Source: Ahrensia kielensis DSM 5890 (GTDB taxonomy: Bacteria; Pseudomonadota; Alphaproteobacteria; Rhizobiales; Rhizobiaceae). From it: a DNA stretch of 64,000 nucleotides. Where the stretch lies: positions 327,142 to 391,141 of the forward strand of contig NZ_KB894531.1 in NCBI RefSeq assembly GCF_000374465.1. Direction: 5' to 3'. Position numbers and translations under genes: made by a program. Position 1 is the first letter of the stretch. Every line of letters starts with the position of its first letter. The notes under the pieces are model-generated. The model did no database searches, was not told the origin of the DNA, and saw only the letters and a program-made list of their open reading frames with translations. Positions 1 to 9,120 of the stretch are shown here, one piece after another.

Positions 1-255
<255 letters not shown>

Positions 256-266
256 TTATAAAATTC

Positions 267-1559
267 CTATTGCGCGGCGACAGGCGCTGCATGACGCCCG
301 ATAAGGCGCTCACCATCATTGTTTAATACCTGAACCGCACAAATTGCACCAGCGCGGGCCACAGAACCGTCAACAAAAACGGGGGTGAAATCTTGAGTGC
401 GCCCGATGCCGTCTTTCTCAAACAGTACTGTTTGCACCGTGCCATCAAATTTCTTTAAATGTTGTTGCCAAGCGCTTGCAGCTTTTGCGCGAAGGCGCGC
501 GGCACGGTCTTTGATTAGGGCGCGGTCAAGCTGGGGCATTTTGGCAGCGGGTGTTCCTTCTCGCGGCGAGAATGGAAAGGCGTGAACCCGCGCAAGGCCG
601 CAATCATCAATGATCGATAATGCGTTTTCAAACATTGCTTCGGTTTCGGTTGGAAAGCCCGCAATGATGTCTGCACCAAATGAAGCATCAGGGCGCAGAT
701 CGCGCACGGTCTGGCAAAATTCGATGGAATGATCGCGCAGATGGCGGCGCTTCATGCGCTTTAAGATCATGTCATCGCCATGTTGCAGCGACAGATGGAA
801 GTGCGGCATCAAGCGCTGCTCGGATGCGATGGCGTCAAATAATGCTTCATCGGCTTCAATGGAATCAATCGATGAGAGGCGCAGACGCTCAAGCGATGGT
901 ACTTGCGTCAGAATTTTTTGCACCAGAACGCCGAGCGATGGTTTGCCGGGCAGGTCCGGTCCAAAGCTTGTGAGGTCAACTCCGGTTAAGACAATTTCCG
1001 AATAGCCATTATCTGCTAGCCGTTTAACCTGATCAATAATGCCGCCAATGGGCACGGAACGCGATTGGCCACGGCCATAGGGAATGATGCAGAATGTGCA
1101 GCGGTGATCGCAGCCATTTTGCACCTGAACAAAAGCACGGGTGCGCCCTTCAATCGAATCGACCATATGGGGTGCGTTTTGTGTCACCTCAAAGATATCG
1201 TTGACGCGGACTTTTTCGAACTGATTGACGCCGAATTCGGGCAAGGCGCGGTAGGATGAGGCTTTGAGCTTGTCCTCATTGCCGATCACCAGATCAACTT
1301 CATCCATCGCGCCAAAATCATCAGGATTGATTTGCGCGGCGCAGCCCGTAACGATGATGCGGGCGTTTGGCTGTTCACGGCGGGCGCGGCGAATGGATTG
1401 CTTGGCTTGGCGCACGGCTTCGCCGGTAACCGCGCAAGTATTGATGATCACTGCGCCGCCTTCAAGCTGGCCCAGACCTGCGGCTTCTGCCTCGCGCTTT
1501 ACCACTTCGCCTTCATAGGCGTTTAGGCGGCAGCCAAATGTGAGTGTCTTAATTGTCAT
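267..1559 (-). CDS. mtaB: tRNA t6A37 methylthiotransferase MtaB (MiaB-like radical SAM)
   Basis: Predicted to convert N6-threonylcarbamoyladenosine at tRNA position 37 to its 2-methylthio form in the cytoplasm. The 430-residue product has the UPF0004 domain with three cysteines for one Fe-S cluster (C10 in GCRLN, C42, C73), then the radical-SAM CxxxCxxC motif at C150, C154 and C157. A short TRAM-like tail follows (GRTQDFTPVFV region). The GCRLN start separates the MtaB branch from MiaB and RimO. It lies between dapF upstream and ftsY downstream, all on the minus strand, as is usual in rhizobia, except that here a plus-strand gene separates it from dapF. Confidence 0.93.
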   Translation of the reverse strand: MTIKTLTFGCRLNAYEGEVVKREAEAAGLGQLEGGAVIINTCAVTGEAVRQAKQSIRRARREQPNARIIVTGCAAQINPDDFGAMDEVDLVIGNEDKLKASSYRALPEFGVNQFEKVRVNDIFEVTQNAPHMVDSIEGRTRAFVQVQNGCDHRCTFCIIPYGRGQSRSVPIGGIIDQVKRLADNGYSEIVLTGVDLTSFGPDLPGKPSLGVLVQKILTQVPSLERLRLSSIDSIEADEALFDAIASEQRLMPHFHLSLQHGDDMILKRMKRRHLRDHSIEFCQTVRDLRPDASFGADIIAGFPTETEAMFENALSIIDDCGLARVHAFPFSPREGTPAAKMPQLDRALIKDRAARLRAKAASAWQQHLKKFDGTVQTVLFEKDGIGRTQDFTPVFVDGSVARAGAICAVQVLNNDGERLIGRHAAPVAAQ

Positions 1560-1708
1560 GCGTTTCGCGGTTTAAAATTGCATTGGCTTTATGAAGCACT
1601 TGGGTGCCCAATGCCAGTCATGGCCGTGATATGCAAATCGGCGTGCCTGCTTGCAAGCCCTTGTTGTTTATTGCCATGATGTTTTGGGACTAATTTGAGG
1701 GGAATATA

Positions 1709-2347
1709 ATGCGTTTAATGAAGATTTCCATGATCTGTCTGAGTTCTGTGTTTTCATTTGGAGCACTAGCATCACCGCAACCTGCTTTTGAATGTAAAGG
1801 GGCAAGCGCAGCAACGGCGCAGCTTGCGCCTGATACGGGCGGTGTTGGTGATTTTATCTATGTCATTGATGATGAACGCTATGCTGTATCGGCGTATCCG
1901 GCTGGCGATGATGATTATCTTAATTTAGAGGCGGCGAGCGGTGAGGGTGCGCTTTATACGGGCAAACATATCCGCTTTTTCAAAGCATCCGATGCAAGCG
2001 GTTTGCAGTCAAATGTTCAAATTATCAGCACCGATGAGAGCTTTGAGTGCAAATCCACGAAGGTGGCATCCAATATAGAGGGTGCAGGCGATAAGGGCTG
2101 GGTTGGCGGCATGGCGCTAGAAACAATTGTGCGTGATGGCCCAAATGTGGATGCAAAACGGCTTGATAAACTGCCGCTTAAAGAGCCGATTGCGATTTTG
2201 CGCAATGAGGGTCAGCCTCATCAAGGCTATCCGTGGTTTCAAATCGAATATAGCGAAGGCCTGCGCGGTTATGCGTGGGGCGGCACTTTGTGCAGTGAAG
2301 GCCAGATGATTGAGGGTGTTGCTGCTGAATGCGGCGACGTTCAGTAA
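1709..2347 (+). CDS. Secreted protein with C-terminal SH3-like domain, function unknown
   Basis: A 212-residue protein with a cleavable signal peptide (residues 1-21, ending FGALAS), so probably periplasmic. The C-terminal third (about residues 132-195) looks like a bacterial SH3 domain: VRDGPN, a PLKEPIAIL strand, and a closing W-F-Q-I-E / GYAWGG pattern. The middle contains two cysteines (in AFECKG and SFECKS) that could form a disulfide. A good Shine-Dalgarno (GAGGGG, 1697-1702) sits 6 bases before the ATG. It points opposite to its neighbours, and its stop codon directly abuts the dapF stop codon with no gap. A cell-wall or ligand-binding role is possible but not shown. Confidence 0.75.
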   Translation: MRLMKISMICLSSVFSFGALASPQPAFECKGASAATAQLAPDTGGVGDFIYVIDDERYAVSAYPAGDDDYLNLEAASGEGALYTGKHIRFFKASDASGLQSNVQIISTDESFECKSTKVASNIEGAGDKGWVGGMALETIVRDGPNVDAKRLDKLPLKEPIAILRNEGQPHQGYPWFQIEYSEGLRGYAWGGTLCSEGQMIEGVAAECGDVQ

Positions 2348-3226
2348 TTACACCTCTTCGACAAGGCGCATCCATTTGCCGGTTTGGGCATCAAGCTTGC
2401 CGGCAAATTCCCACTCGGTTGGGCCTGTCATGATGACATGGCTATCGTCGCGCCATTCTATAAATAGATCCCCGCCCGGCACCGTGATTTTAACATCGCG
2501 GCCCGTTAGCTTTTTGCGCGCAGCACTAACAGCTGTTGCACAAGCTGCAGAGCCGCAGGCCTGCGTTAAGCCAACACCGCGTTCCCATGTGCGGATGATA
2601 ATGTGATCATCGCTTTGCACCTGCGCGATAGAAATATTGGCGCGCTGGGGAAAAATCGGATGGTTTTCGAGCAAGGGCCCGAATCTGTCCAAATCATAAG
2701 ACCAGACATCTTTTTTAACCCAAAAAATCGCATGGGGATTGCCCATATTGGCAACCGATGGCGTGTGCAAAACCGGTGCATCAATCGGGCCGATTTGTAG
2801 CTCAATGCCGGTCGTGTCACCGAACTCTTCTTCCAGCGGGATCTGGTCCCAGCGAAAACGCGGGCGGCCCATATCAACCGAAACCATACCGTCTTCGCTT
2901 TCGTCAGCGGTTAAAATGCCGCCAAGTGTTTCGAAGGTGAAATGGTTTTTTCCGGTTTCGGCGCTGAGCGCGGATACGACGCAGCGGGTTCCATTGCCGC
3001 AAGCTTCTGCTTCTGAACCATCATTGTTGAGGATCATCACATAGGCATCGGTACCCTCAGATTTAGGGTCATGAATGGCCATGATCTGATCGAAACCAGT
3101 GTCGCTTTGCGCGTTAAGCTCAATGGCTGCTTGCGGGATAATTTTGTCCGCACGTCCGCGCATATCGGCAACAATGATCCTGTTGCCCAATCCGTTCATT
3201 TTCGCAAAATTAACGTCAAGTGCCAT
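2348..3226 (-). CDS. dapF: Diaminopimelate epimerase
   Basis: Interconverts LL- and meso-diaminopimelate, the last step before lysine and the source of the DAP cross-link in peptidoglycan. At 292 residues it is slightly longer than the roughly 275-residue norm. The two catalytic cysteines are seen: C76 in ACGNGTR and C224 in QACGSAAC. The cofactor-independent epimerase fold begins with the conserved FAKMNGLGN. It is the first gene of the usual dapF-mtaB-ftsY series, though a convergent gene now ends exactly at its stop. Confidence 0.97.
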   Translation of the reverse strand: MALDVNFAKMNGLGNRIIVADMRGRADKIIPQAAIELNAQSDTGFDQIMAIHDPKSEGTDAYVMILNNDGSEAEACGNGTRCVVSALSAETGKNHFTFETLGGILTADESEDGMVSVDMGRPRFRWDQIPLEEEFGDTTGIELQIGPIDAPVLHTPSVANMGNPHAIFWVKKDVWSYDLDRFGPLLENHPIFPQRANISIAQVQSDDHIIIRTWERGVGLTQACGSAACATAVSAARKKLTGRDVKITVPGGDLFIEWRDDSHVIMTGPTEWEFAGKLDAQTGKWMRLVEEV

Positions 3227-3301
3227 GATTGCGTCCGCTCAGTGATATTTACACTTATATGAGCGAACGCTTGTTAAATTTAAAGTGTTTTCTTTTGTCT
3301 G

Positions 3302-3463
3302 CTAAGCGATGACGAGTATGCCGAAAAGCATGAGCAAGAACAGAATAAGCACAATACCAATTAATAGTTTCGCGCCACTAAGTGCAGCGCCGGACAAGCG
3401 GCTAAATCCCAAGAGACCAAGAACTGCGGCTGCGACGAGGAGTATAAGAATCCATTTAATCAT
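3302..3463 (-). CDS. DUF1328 (UPF0391) small membrane protein
   Basis: A 53-residue protein beginning MIKWILILLVAAAVLGLLGF, with two hydrophobic segments (about 3-20 and 32-53) joined by a Ser/Gly/Ala stretch. This is the pattern of the DUF1328 / YtjA family, integral inner-membrane proteins of unknown function that are often stress-induced in proteobacteria. The start is supported by an AAGGA Shine-Dalgarno seven bases upstream on the minus strand. It stands alone between dapF and the divergently read carbonic anhydrase. Confidence 0.85.
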   Translation of the reverse strand: MIKWILILLVAAAVLGLLGFSRLSGAALSGAKLLIGIVLILFLLMLFGILVIA

Positions 3464-3631
3464 AGTTTCATCCTTGTATTGTAATTGCCTTATTTAACGC
3501 ACATTCTTGAATTGAGTTCCCTGAGGTCTTTTTTGCTCCTATAAACTGGGAAAACTTGGGCTTAGTCAGGGTTTTGAGATGAACTGTCAGAGACTATTGC
3601 CAAAATTTTCGCGCCGTTATATTTGAAAGCC

Positions 3632-4279
3632 ATGACATTTCCCAAACACCTCCTCGACGGTTATCAAAATTTTGCGAACGGCAGACTGCCGGAACAGCGT
3701 GAACTTGCACGTGAGCTTGCAGAAAAAGGCCAAAAGCCTGAAACAATGGTGATTGCGTGCTGTGATAGCCGCGCGGCGCCAGAAACGATTTTTTGCGCTG
3801 ATCCGGGCGAAATGTTCGTGGTGCGCAATGTTGCCAATCTCGTGCCGCCCTATACGCCAGATGGTGAGTTTCACTCGACATCTGCTGCGCTTGAGTTTGC
3901 GGTGCAAAGTCTTCGGGTAAAACATATTGTGGTGATGGGGCATGGGCGCTGCGGCGGTATTTCTGCTGCTCTAACGCCGGATATGGAGCCGCTATCGCCA
4001 GGTGATTTTATCGGCAAATGGGTGAGCCTTCTTGCGCCTGCTGCTGAAGCTGTGGGTGCCAATGCCTATATGACAGGCGCGGAGCGCCAGACGGCGCTGG
4101 AGCGAATTTCTATTCGCAACTCAATTGAGAATTTAAAGACGTTTCCTTGCGTGAATATTCTTCATGGTAAAGGCAAGCTGACACTGCATGGTGCGTGGTT
4201 TGATATTTCTACCGGCGAATTGTGGACCATGAATGATACGGGCGATTTTAAACGCGAAGATAATCCCCAAGCGGAATAA
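3632..4279 (+). CDS. Beta-class carbonic anhydrase
   Basis: Zinc enzyme for reversible hydration of CO2. From ATG 3632 it is 215 residues. The zinc ligands and catalytic dyad are all visible: C43, D45 and R47 in the CxDSR motif, and H104 and C107 in GHGRCGG. I chose ATG 3632, which begins MTFPKHLLDGY as in rhizobial homologues; an in-frame TTG at 3623 would add three residues. It appears monocistronic. It supplies bicarbonate for carboxylation reactions or helps pH balance; no linked transporter is seen. Confidence 0.94.
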   Translation: MTFPKHLLDGYQNFANGRLPEQRELARELAEKGQKPETMVIACCDSRAAPETIFCADPGEMFVVRNVANLVPPYTPDGEFHSTSAALEFAVQSLRVKHIVVMGHGRCGGISAALTPDMEPLSPGDFIGKWVSLLAPAAEAVGANAYMTGAERQTALERISIRNSIENLKTFPCVNILHGKGKLTLHGAWFDISTGELWTMNDTGDFKREDNPQAE

Positions 4280-4380
4280 TCGGCATTTCTAATATTACAA
4301 TTTGGCAATGTACGAAATTGTTACTTGCCGAAAAGGCGGGTGTGTATCTGTAATGGGTCTTCACATATGGAGAGCGCCCA

Positions 4381-5289
4381 ATGAACGAGATGTCACCGAT
4401 AAAAAACCGCAAGACGGCAAAAGATTTCCCGCAGGAACTGCTCGATCTTTATGATTATTACGCGCATGGCAAAATGACCAAGCGCGAGTTTTTGGACCGT
4501 GCAGGAAAATTTGCCATTGGCGGTGTAACGGCCGCGGTTCTGCTTAATCAATTATCGCCCAATTATGCGCTGGCGCAACAAGTGCCCGCTGATGATGCGT
4601 CGATTACCACCGAACGCCTGACCTATAATTCGCCGAACGGCAATGGCGATGTGAACGGCTATTTGTGCAAGCCCGCAAATGCGACAGGTAAATTGCCTGC
4701 CATTTTGGTAATCCATGAAAATCGCGGTTTGAATCCTTATATTGAAGATGTGGCGCGGCGCTTTGCCAAAGCTGGCTTTATGGCGCTTGCACCGGATGGT
4801 TTGACATCTGTTGGCGGTTATCCGGGCAGCGATGATGCCGGACGCGAGCTGCAACAGAAGGTCGATGGCACCAAACTGATGAATGACTTCTTTGCCGGAT
4901 TTGAGCATTTGTTGGCGCGTGAAGATTCAACGGGCAAAGTTGGCGCTGTTGGCTTTTGCTATGGCGGCGGTGTGGTCAATGCGATTGCCGTTGCTTATCC
5001 AGAACTTGCAGCAGGTGTGCCGTTTTATGGACGGCAACCCGCAAGCGAAGATGTAAAAGACATCAAGGCAGCGATGATGATCCAAAATGCGGCACTTGAT
5101 GAGCGTATCAATGAAGGTGCAGCTGCCTATGAAGCAGCGCTAAAAGAAGCGGGCGTTGATTTTGTCGCTCATATGTATCCTGATGTGAATCACGGTTTCC
5201 ATAATGATACGACCCCGCGCTATGACGCGGCGGCGGCAAAGCTGGCCGAAGACCGCACGGTTGCGTTTTTCAATGAAAAACTAAGTTAA
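4381..5289 (+). CDS. Dienelactone hydrolase family protein (YghX-like), probably exported
   Basis: An alpha/beta hydrolase of 302 residues. The nucleophile elbow GFCYGG places C193, with D240 and H271 completing the Cys-Asp-His triad typical of dienelactone hydrolase. The N-terminus is unlike the catabolic enzymes: about 30 residues, then a [15 protein letters not shown] segment and a hydrophobic stretch ending ALAQQ. This resembles a degenerate twin-arginine signal, so the enzyme is likely periplasmic. The YghX group has this architecture. The substrate is unknown, and no aromatic-degradation genes are nearby. A hairpin follows its stop. Confidence 0.85.
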   Translation: MNEMSPIKNRKTAKDFPQELLDLYDYYAHGKMTKREFLDRAGKFAIGGVTAAVLLNQLSPNYALAQQVPADDASITTERLTYNSPNGNGDVNGYLCKPANATGKLPAILVIHENRGLNPYIEDVARRFAKAGFMALAPDGLTSVGGYPGSDDAGRELQQKVDGTKLMNDFFAGFEHLLAREDSTGKVGAVGFCYGGGVVNAIAVAYPELAAGVPFYGRQPASEDVKDIKAAMMIQNAALDERINEGAAAYEAALKEAGVDFVAHMYPDVNHGFHNDTTPRYDAAAAKLAEDRTVAFFNEKLS

Positions 5290-5307
5290 GCTGCCTTTTG
5301 GGCCGTG

Positions 5308-5337
5308 ATAACCCGCCCCTGTATTTGGGCGGGTTAT
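5308..5337. terminator. Hairpin between convergent genes
   Basis: An 11-bp perfect stem (5308-5318 with 5327-5337) and an 8-base loop lie between the stop codons of two convergent genes. No run of T follows on either strand, so it may be a weak bidirectional terminator or an mRNA 3'-end stabiliser. Confidence 0.5.
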
Positions 5338-5342
5338 AAAGT

Positions 5343-6146
5343 TCAAATTATCCGGCCAAGCCAAGCGATTAATTGCGCAGACGGTACGAGCAGCAATTGC
5401 GCGAGTATCGTGCCTGCAAGTCTGCTTAAAACCATCCATATGATGAATTTCCGGTAGTAATTCTCGCTGACTTTTCCGCCTGCAACATCATCGGTCAGAC
5501 CGGCCAGATAGGGGTCGATCAGAATAAACATCATGATTGTCGCCAGCCCGTTGATAACGGCCGATAGGCTGCTTGCGGTGACGCGAAATTCTGGCTCCAG
5601 ATAGCCTGCATAGATCGACGCTAATACGCCCACCGTCCAAAGCGCGGTGGCAAGCACGTTTAAGATGATGATCTTTGCTGGAAACTCACTTTTGATCGAC
5701 AATTGGGTAATGTTTTGCCAGCGCGGTAGCGCAACAGAGGATGTGATTGCTGAAATGCCGCGCGGTGTTGCCAGCCTTATAATTAAGGCAGGCATGGAGC
5801 GGTTTTTGCGGAAGCTTTCAACCGCAACACTGCCAAAGCGCTGTACGGTGGGAATAAGCAGGCCGCCGATGATGGTGGCAGCGGATGCAGCCAGCAAGAT
5901 GAGCATGAAATCATTCAGCAGATTATGCACCGCGTGGGCGTTGATTGTGTTTTCAACGCGCTTTGCCAGCAATGGGCCTTGGAACGAATTGGAAATCCGC
6001 GACACGAGCACCATCACATTGAAAATCGAAAACGCTATGGCAATTTGGCGACTGCGAACGCCTGCGATCCGAAACCCATAGGCGAGCGTGCCGATCAGGT
6101 GGATGATGAAGGTGAGAAAGAGAATGGCTAGAAGCTGAACGTCCAC
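5343..6146 (-). CDS. amj: Amj-family lipid II flippase (DUF2837)
   Basis: A 267-residue polytopic membrane protein with about six hydrophobic segments. The opening (IIHLIGTLAYGFRIAGVR, then FNVMVLVSRISNSFQGP) matches what I know of the Amj/YdaH family, which in Bacillus subtilis is an alternative to MurJ for flipping lipid II across the membrane. Family membership is a recognition by eye. It is convergent with the hydrolase gene and 160 bases downstream of hupE on the same strand. No other peptidoglycan gene is adjacent except dapF 2 kb away. Confidence 0.75.
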   Translation of the reverse strand: MDVQLLAILFLTFIIHLIGTLAYGFRIAGVRSRQIAIAFSIFNVMVLVSRISNSFQGPLLAKRVENTINAHAVHNLLNDFMLILLAASAATIIGGLLIPTVQRFGSVAVESFRKNRSMPALIIRLATPRGISAITSSVALPRWQNITQLSIKSEFPAKIIILNVLATALWTVGVLASIYAGYLEPEFRVTASSLSAVINGLATIMMFILIDPYLAGLTDDVAGGKVSENYYRKFIIWMVLSRLAGTILAQLLLVPSAQLIAWLGRII

Positions 6147-6264
6147 GAAAATCTATCCTCGCTGGTGCCTGTATAGGGCCTTGCGCTCTATAAAGTGCGG
6201 CAATGCGGAATGATACTGAAATTCGAACGTTTAGTCGTGGCCAATATGGCTTTACCAATTTTGT

Positions 6265-6297
6265 CATGAGCGGATCTTTGATTAAAGCCCGCTCATG
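6265..6297 (-). terminator. Hairpin downstream of hupE
   Basis: A 9-bp stem (6265-6273 with 6289-6297) and 15-base loop lie just past the hupE stop on the minus strand. No strong T run follows, so termination is only tentative. Confidence 0.4.
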
Positions 6298-6307
6298 AAG
6301 GCGATTT

Positions 6308-6898
6308 TTAAGCCGTCATAAGGCCGATTCCGGCGACGAATGTCAGGCCGCCAAGCACGCGCGTGATGATTACTGCAATGCGTGTGTTGTCTTTAAAAGC
6401 AGCATTGAGACCGTAGCCAATTGCGATGCCGAAGCCATGTAGAATAGCTGTGGCAATGGCAAATCCGGCAGCGTAACTGGCCTGCGTTGCCAATCCGATT
6501 TCACCGCCATGGGCAAAACCATGAAACAGGGCAAAAATGCCGACGATAGCAGCGCTAAGATAAACAGGAACTTTGACGGCCATTGCCACCAATAAACCCA
6601 ATGCGACGACGGATGCCAGAATAGCAGGCTCAACGAAAGGCAATTGCATGCCTGTTAGAGCCAGAACAAAGCCGAAAATCATCGTGCCAACAAAGGCGCT
6701 TGGCACAATCCAAAGCGCTCTTTGACCAATTTGCCAAGCCCAAAGGCCAACAGCAATCATGACAAGAATATGGTCCGTGCCAAATAGGGGGTGTGAAAAA
6801 CCAGCAGCAAATGACCCATGCTCATTGGGATTTAAATGAGCGAAGGCGGGTGTTGCGGTTAAGAGCATTAACGGTAGGCAAATAAGTATTTTCTTCAT
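6308..6898 (-). CDS. hupE: HupE/UreJ family membrane protein
   Basis: A 196-residue protein with a signal-like first segment followed by the family hallmark HP(L)FGTDHILVM and further helices, including HGFAHGGE. HupE/UreJ proteins are secondary nickel (in some cases cobalt) permeases linked to hydrogenase or urease. Histidines in the first conserved segment are candidate metal ligands. I chose ATG 6898 (MKKILICLPL) because an AAAGG Shine-Dalgarno sits seven bases upstream; the in-frame ATG at 6925 has none. No hydrogenase or urease genes are in the window, so the metal it carries is uncertain. Confidence 0.88.
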   Translation of the reverse strand: MKKILICLPLMLLTATPAFAHLNPNEHGSFAAGFSHPLFGTDHILVMIAVGLWAWQIGQRALWIVPSAFVGTMIFGFVLALTGMQLPFVEPAILASVVALGLLVAMAVKVPVYLSAAIVGIFALFHGFAHGGEIGLATQASYAAGFAIATAILHGFGIAIGYGLNAAFKDNTRIAVIITRVLGGLTFVAGIGLMTA

Positions 6899-7029
6899 AT
6901 CAGAACCTTTGTTTAAGTCGTTCAAGCACCCCAGAATGGGTCGTGCTGTTTAGGTATTTCACATTTTTTGAACTTGCGAAAGTTCGAAACGAATTTTTGC
7001 TGATGTGAGGCGTTGTCACTTGCCGTGTG

Positions 7030-7065
7030 TTGACATTTATCGCGAATCGTAACAATGAATGTTAC
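7030..7065 (+). promoter_or_regulatory. Promoter element and palindromic operator at the Rrf2 gene start
   Basis: A consensus TTGACA -35 hexamer lies at 7030-7035. A 6-bp inverted repeat (GTAACA at 7049-7054, TGTTAC at 7060-7065, 5-base spacer) follows and ends on the base before the ATG. It would overlap the -10/transcription start region, the usual place for an autorepressor site. No Shine-Dalgarno precedes the ATG, so the message may be leaderless. The exact -10 is unclear. Confidence 0.5.
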
Positions 7066-7524
7066 ATGAAAAAGAACAGCCGCCTTTCCGCCGTTTTGCA
7101 TGCGCTTCTCCACATGGCAGAGCATGATGAACCAATGACCTCTGATGCGCTTGCGCAATGTTTGAGCACCAATCCCGTTGTCGTGCGCCGAACGATGGGG
7201 CTTTTGCGCGATGCTGAAATTGTCACTTCTGAGCGCGGCCATGCGGGTGGTTGGCGCATCGCTGTGGATTTGTCTTCTGTTACGCTGCGCCAATTGCATG
7301 AGACGCTGGGTGAGCCTGCGATTTTTGCCATCGGAAACTCTAATGAGGATTCGCAGTGCCTTGTCGAGCAGGCGGTCAATGCCGCGCTTGAAGACACATT
7401 TATAGAAGCCGAAGCCCTTCTGTTGAAGCGTTTTGGAGAAATTACGCTGGCAGATTTGGCGAGGGATTTTGCGCGCCGTCATGCGCAGTGGCACCAACAA
7501 AAGGAACTAGAAAATGAATCATGA
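7066..7524 (+). CDS. Rrf2-family transcriptional regulator
   Basis: 152 residues from ATG 7066, with the Rrf2 winged-helix layout: N-terminal RLSAVLHALLHMAEH, recognition region NPVVVRRTMGLLRDAEIV, and the ERGHAGGW wing. Rrf2 proteins sense Fe-S status, nitric oxide, cysteine or oxidants. Only one cysteine (in SQCLVEQ) is seen in the usual ligand region, so a three-cysteine Fe-S sensor of the IscR/NsrR kind is unlikely. An in-frame GTG at 7027 would place the start upstream of the palindrome and is less likely. The stop overlaps the next gene by 11 bases, so the regulator and the reductase-like gene are co-translated. Confidence 0.88.
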   Translation: MKKNSRLSAVLHALLHMAEHDEPMTSDALAQCLSTNPVVVRRTMGLLRDAEIVTSERGHAGGWRIAVDLSSVTLRQLHETLGEPAIFAIGNSNEDSQCLVEQAVNAALEDTFIEAEALLLKRFGEITLADLARDFARRHAQWHQQKELENES

Positions 7525-8392
7525 TGTCATCATCATTGGCGGTAGCTATGCTGGCTTGGCTGCGGCTTTGCAGCTTGTGCGGGCACGTAAATCGGTGCTG
7601 ATTATTGATGCAGGACAGCGACGCAACCGTTTTGCCAGCCACTCACATGGCTTTCTTGGACAAGATGGTGTCGAGCCTGCTGTGATTGCACGCACCGCAC
7701 GCGATGAAGTTGAAGCATATCCAACGGCGACTTTCGTTGAAGATGTGGCTGTCGCAATTTCAGGTGAGAAAGATCAGTTCTCTGTTTTAACGAAAGCGGG
7801 CGAAAATTATCGCGGGCGCCGCATTTTACTGGCAACGGGCGTTGCCGATGAATTGCCGCCCATTGATGGTTTGGCAGAGCGTTGGGGGCAATCTGTTTTT
7901 CATTGCCCTTACTGCCATGGCTATGAACTTGAGGAAGGCCAAATCGGTGTGATTGCGACCGGAGAAATGTCGACACACCAAGCCGAATTACTGACGGAGT
8001 GGGGTCAAGTCACGCTGCTCGTTAACGGGGCTTTTACGCTTGATGCTACTGCAAGGCGCTCTTTAGAAGACATGGGCGCTGTGATTGAAGAAACGCCGAT
8101 TGATAAAATTACAGGCGTGGCAGATGTGCACCTTACCGATGGGCGCGTTTTGAGTTTTGCCGGCATGTTTACAGCGTCGCGCTGTTCGCCATCAACGCCG
8201 CTTGCTGAGGATGCTGGATGTGCGCTGGAAGAAACAATGATGGGTATTCAGATACAAACCAATGAGACGAAAGAAACTTCTGTCGCTGGCATTTTTGCCT
8301 GCGGTGATACGGCGCGTATTCCCCATTCGGTTTCACTTGCTGTTGGCGATGGGGCCATGGCAGGCGTGATGGTGCACCGTTCGCTTGTTTAG
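7514..8392 (+). CDS. Thioredoxin-reductase-like FAD oxidoreductase
   Basis: 292 residues, resembling low-molecular-weight thioredoxin reductases. The N-terminal FAD Rossmann motif is IIIGGSYAGLAAA (residues 6-18), the redox pair is C131 and C134 in HCPYCHG, and the C-terminal FAD motif is GIFACGDTA. The central NADPH-binding motif (normally GGGxSA) reads ATGEMS here, so the electron donor may differ or binding may be weak. Because a linked Rrf2 regulator precedes it and a methyltransferase follows, it probably belongs to a redox-stress response. Its electron acceptor cannot be told from sequence. Confidence 0.85.
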   Translation: MNHDVIIIGGSYAGLAAALQLVRARKSVLIIDAGQRRNRFASHSHGFLGQDGVEPAVIARTARDEVEAYPTATFVEDVAVAISGEKDQFSVLTKAGENYRGRRILLATGVADELPPIDGLAERWGQSVFHCPYCHGYELEEGQIGVIATGEMSTHQAELLTEWGQVTLLVNGAFTLDATARRSLEDMGAVIEETPIDKITGVADVHLTDGRVLSFAGMFTASRCSPSTPLAEDAGCALEETMMGIQIQTNETKETSVAGIFACGDTARIPHSVSLAVGDGAMAGVMVHRSLV

Positions 8393-8425
8393 CCTTAAAA
8401 TGAGTTGAGCAAAAAGGTTGGTTTG

Positions 8426-9097
8426 ATGACGGATCATCCTGCGCTGTCCGGCGCTCACGAGGCAGATTATGCTGGTCGGGTGAGTAAACAAATTCCTGGC
8501 TTGGGGGATATGCACCTTATGGCAGGACTTTTGCTGGCTGAACATGTGCCGACAAATGGGCGTGTTCTTGTGCTGGGTGCAGGCGGCGGGCTTGAACTAA
8601 AAGCTTTTGCGCAATTGCAGCCAGATTGGCAGTTTGACGGTGTTGACCCGTCGGACGTGATGCTCAATCAGGCAAATCATACGCTGGGCAGTTTAGCTGC
8701 GCGTGTTCGCTTTCATGAAGGTTATATCGATGATGCGCCCGATGGCCCTTATGATGGAGCAGCGTGTCTGCTGACTTTGCATTTTTTGCCGGAAGCAGAG
8801 CGGCGCAGAACTGTGACGCAAATGGCAAAACGTTTAAAGCGCGGCGCGCCTTTGGTGGTGATGCACCATAGTTTTCCGTTAGCAGAAACAGATAAATGGC
8901 TTTCGCGTTATTCGGCCTTTACCAATGCAAAAGGCGCATCGCCCATTGGGTTGCAACAAATCGGGATGATGAAGAGAAAACTGCCCGTCCTGTCGCCCAA
9001 AGAAGATGAAGCCGTTTTACGCGATGCGGGATTTGAGGACATCGACATGTTTTATGCTGCATTCACCTTTAAGGGGTGGGTGTGCCGTAAGGTGTGA
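8426..9097 (+). CDS. Class I SAM-dependent methyltransferase, substrate unknown
   Basis: 223 residues from ATG 8426. Motif I (VLVLGAGGGLELKAF) and the acidic residue of motif II (FDGVDPSDVML) give a Rossmann-type SAM site; the LLTLHFLPE segment matches motif IV. The ATG has an AAAAAGG Shine-Dalgarno 8 bases upstream, preferred over TTG 8405. It lies 33 bases after the reductase-like gene on the same strand and is likely third in the Rrf2 operon. Small-molecule substrates are typical of this fold, but none can be assigned. Confidence 0.82.
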   Translation: MTDHPALSGAHEADYAGRVSKQIPGLGDMHLMAGLLLAEHVPTNGRVLVLGAGGGLELKAFAQLQPDWQFDGVDPSDVMLNQANHTLGSLAARVRFHEGYIDDAPDGPYDGAACLLTLHFLPEAERRRTVTQMAKRLKRGAPLVVMHHSFPLAETDKWLSRYSAFTNAKGASPIGLQQIGMMKRKLPVLSPKEDEAVLRDAGFEDIDMFYAAFTFKGWVCRKV

Positions 9098-9120
9098 GTC
9101 TTGACTCTGGCGCACTTCTT

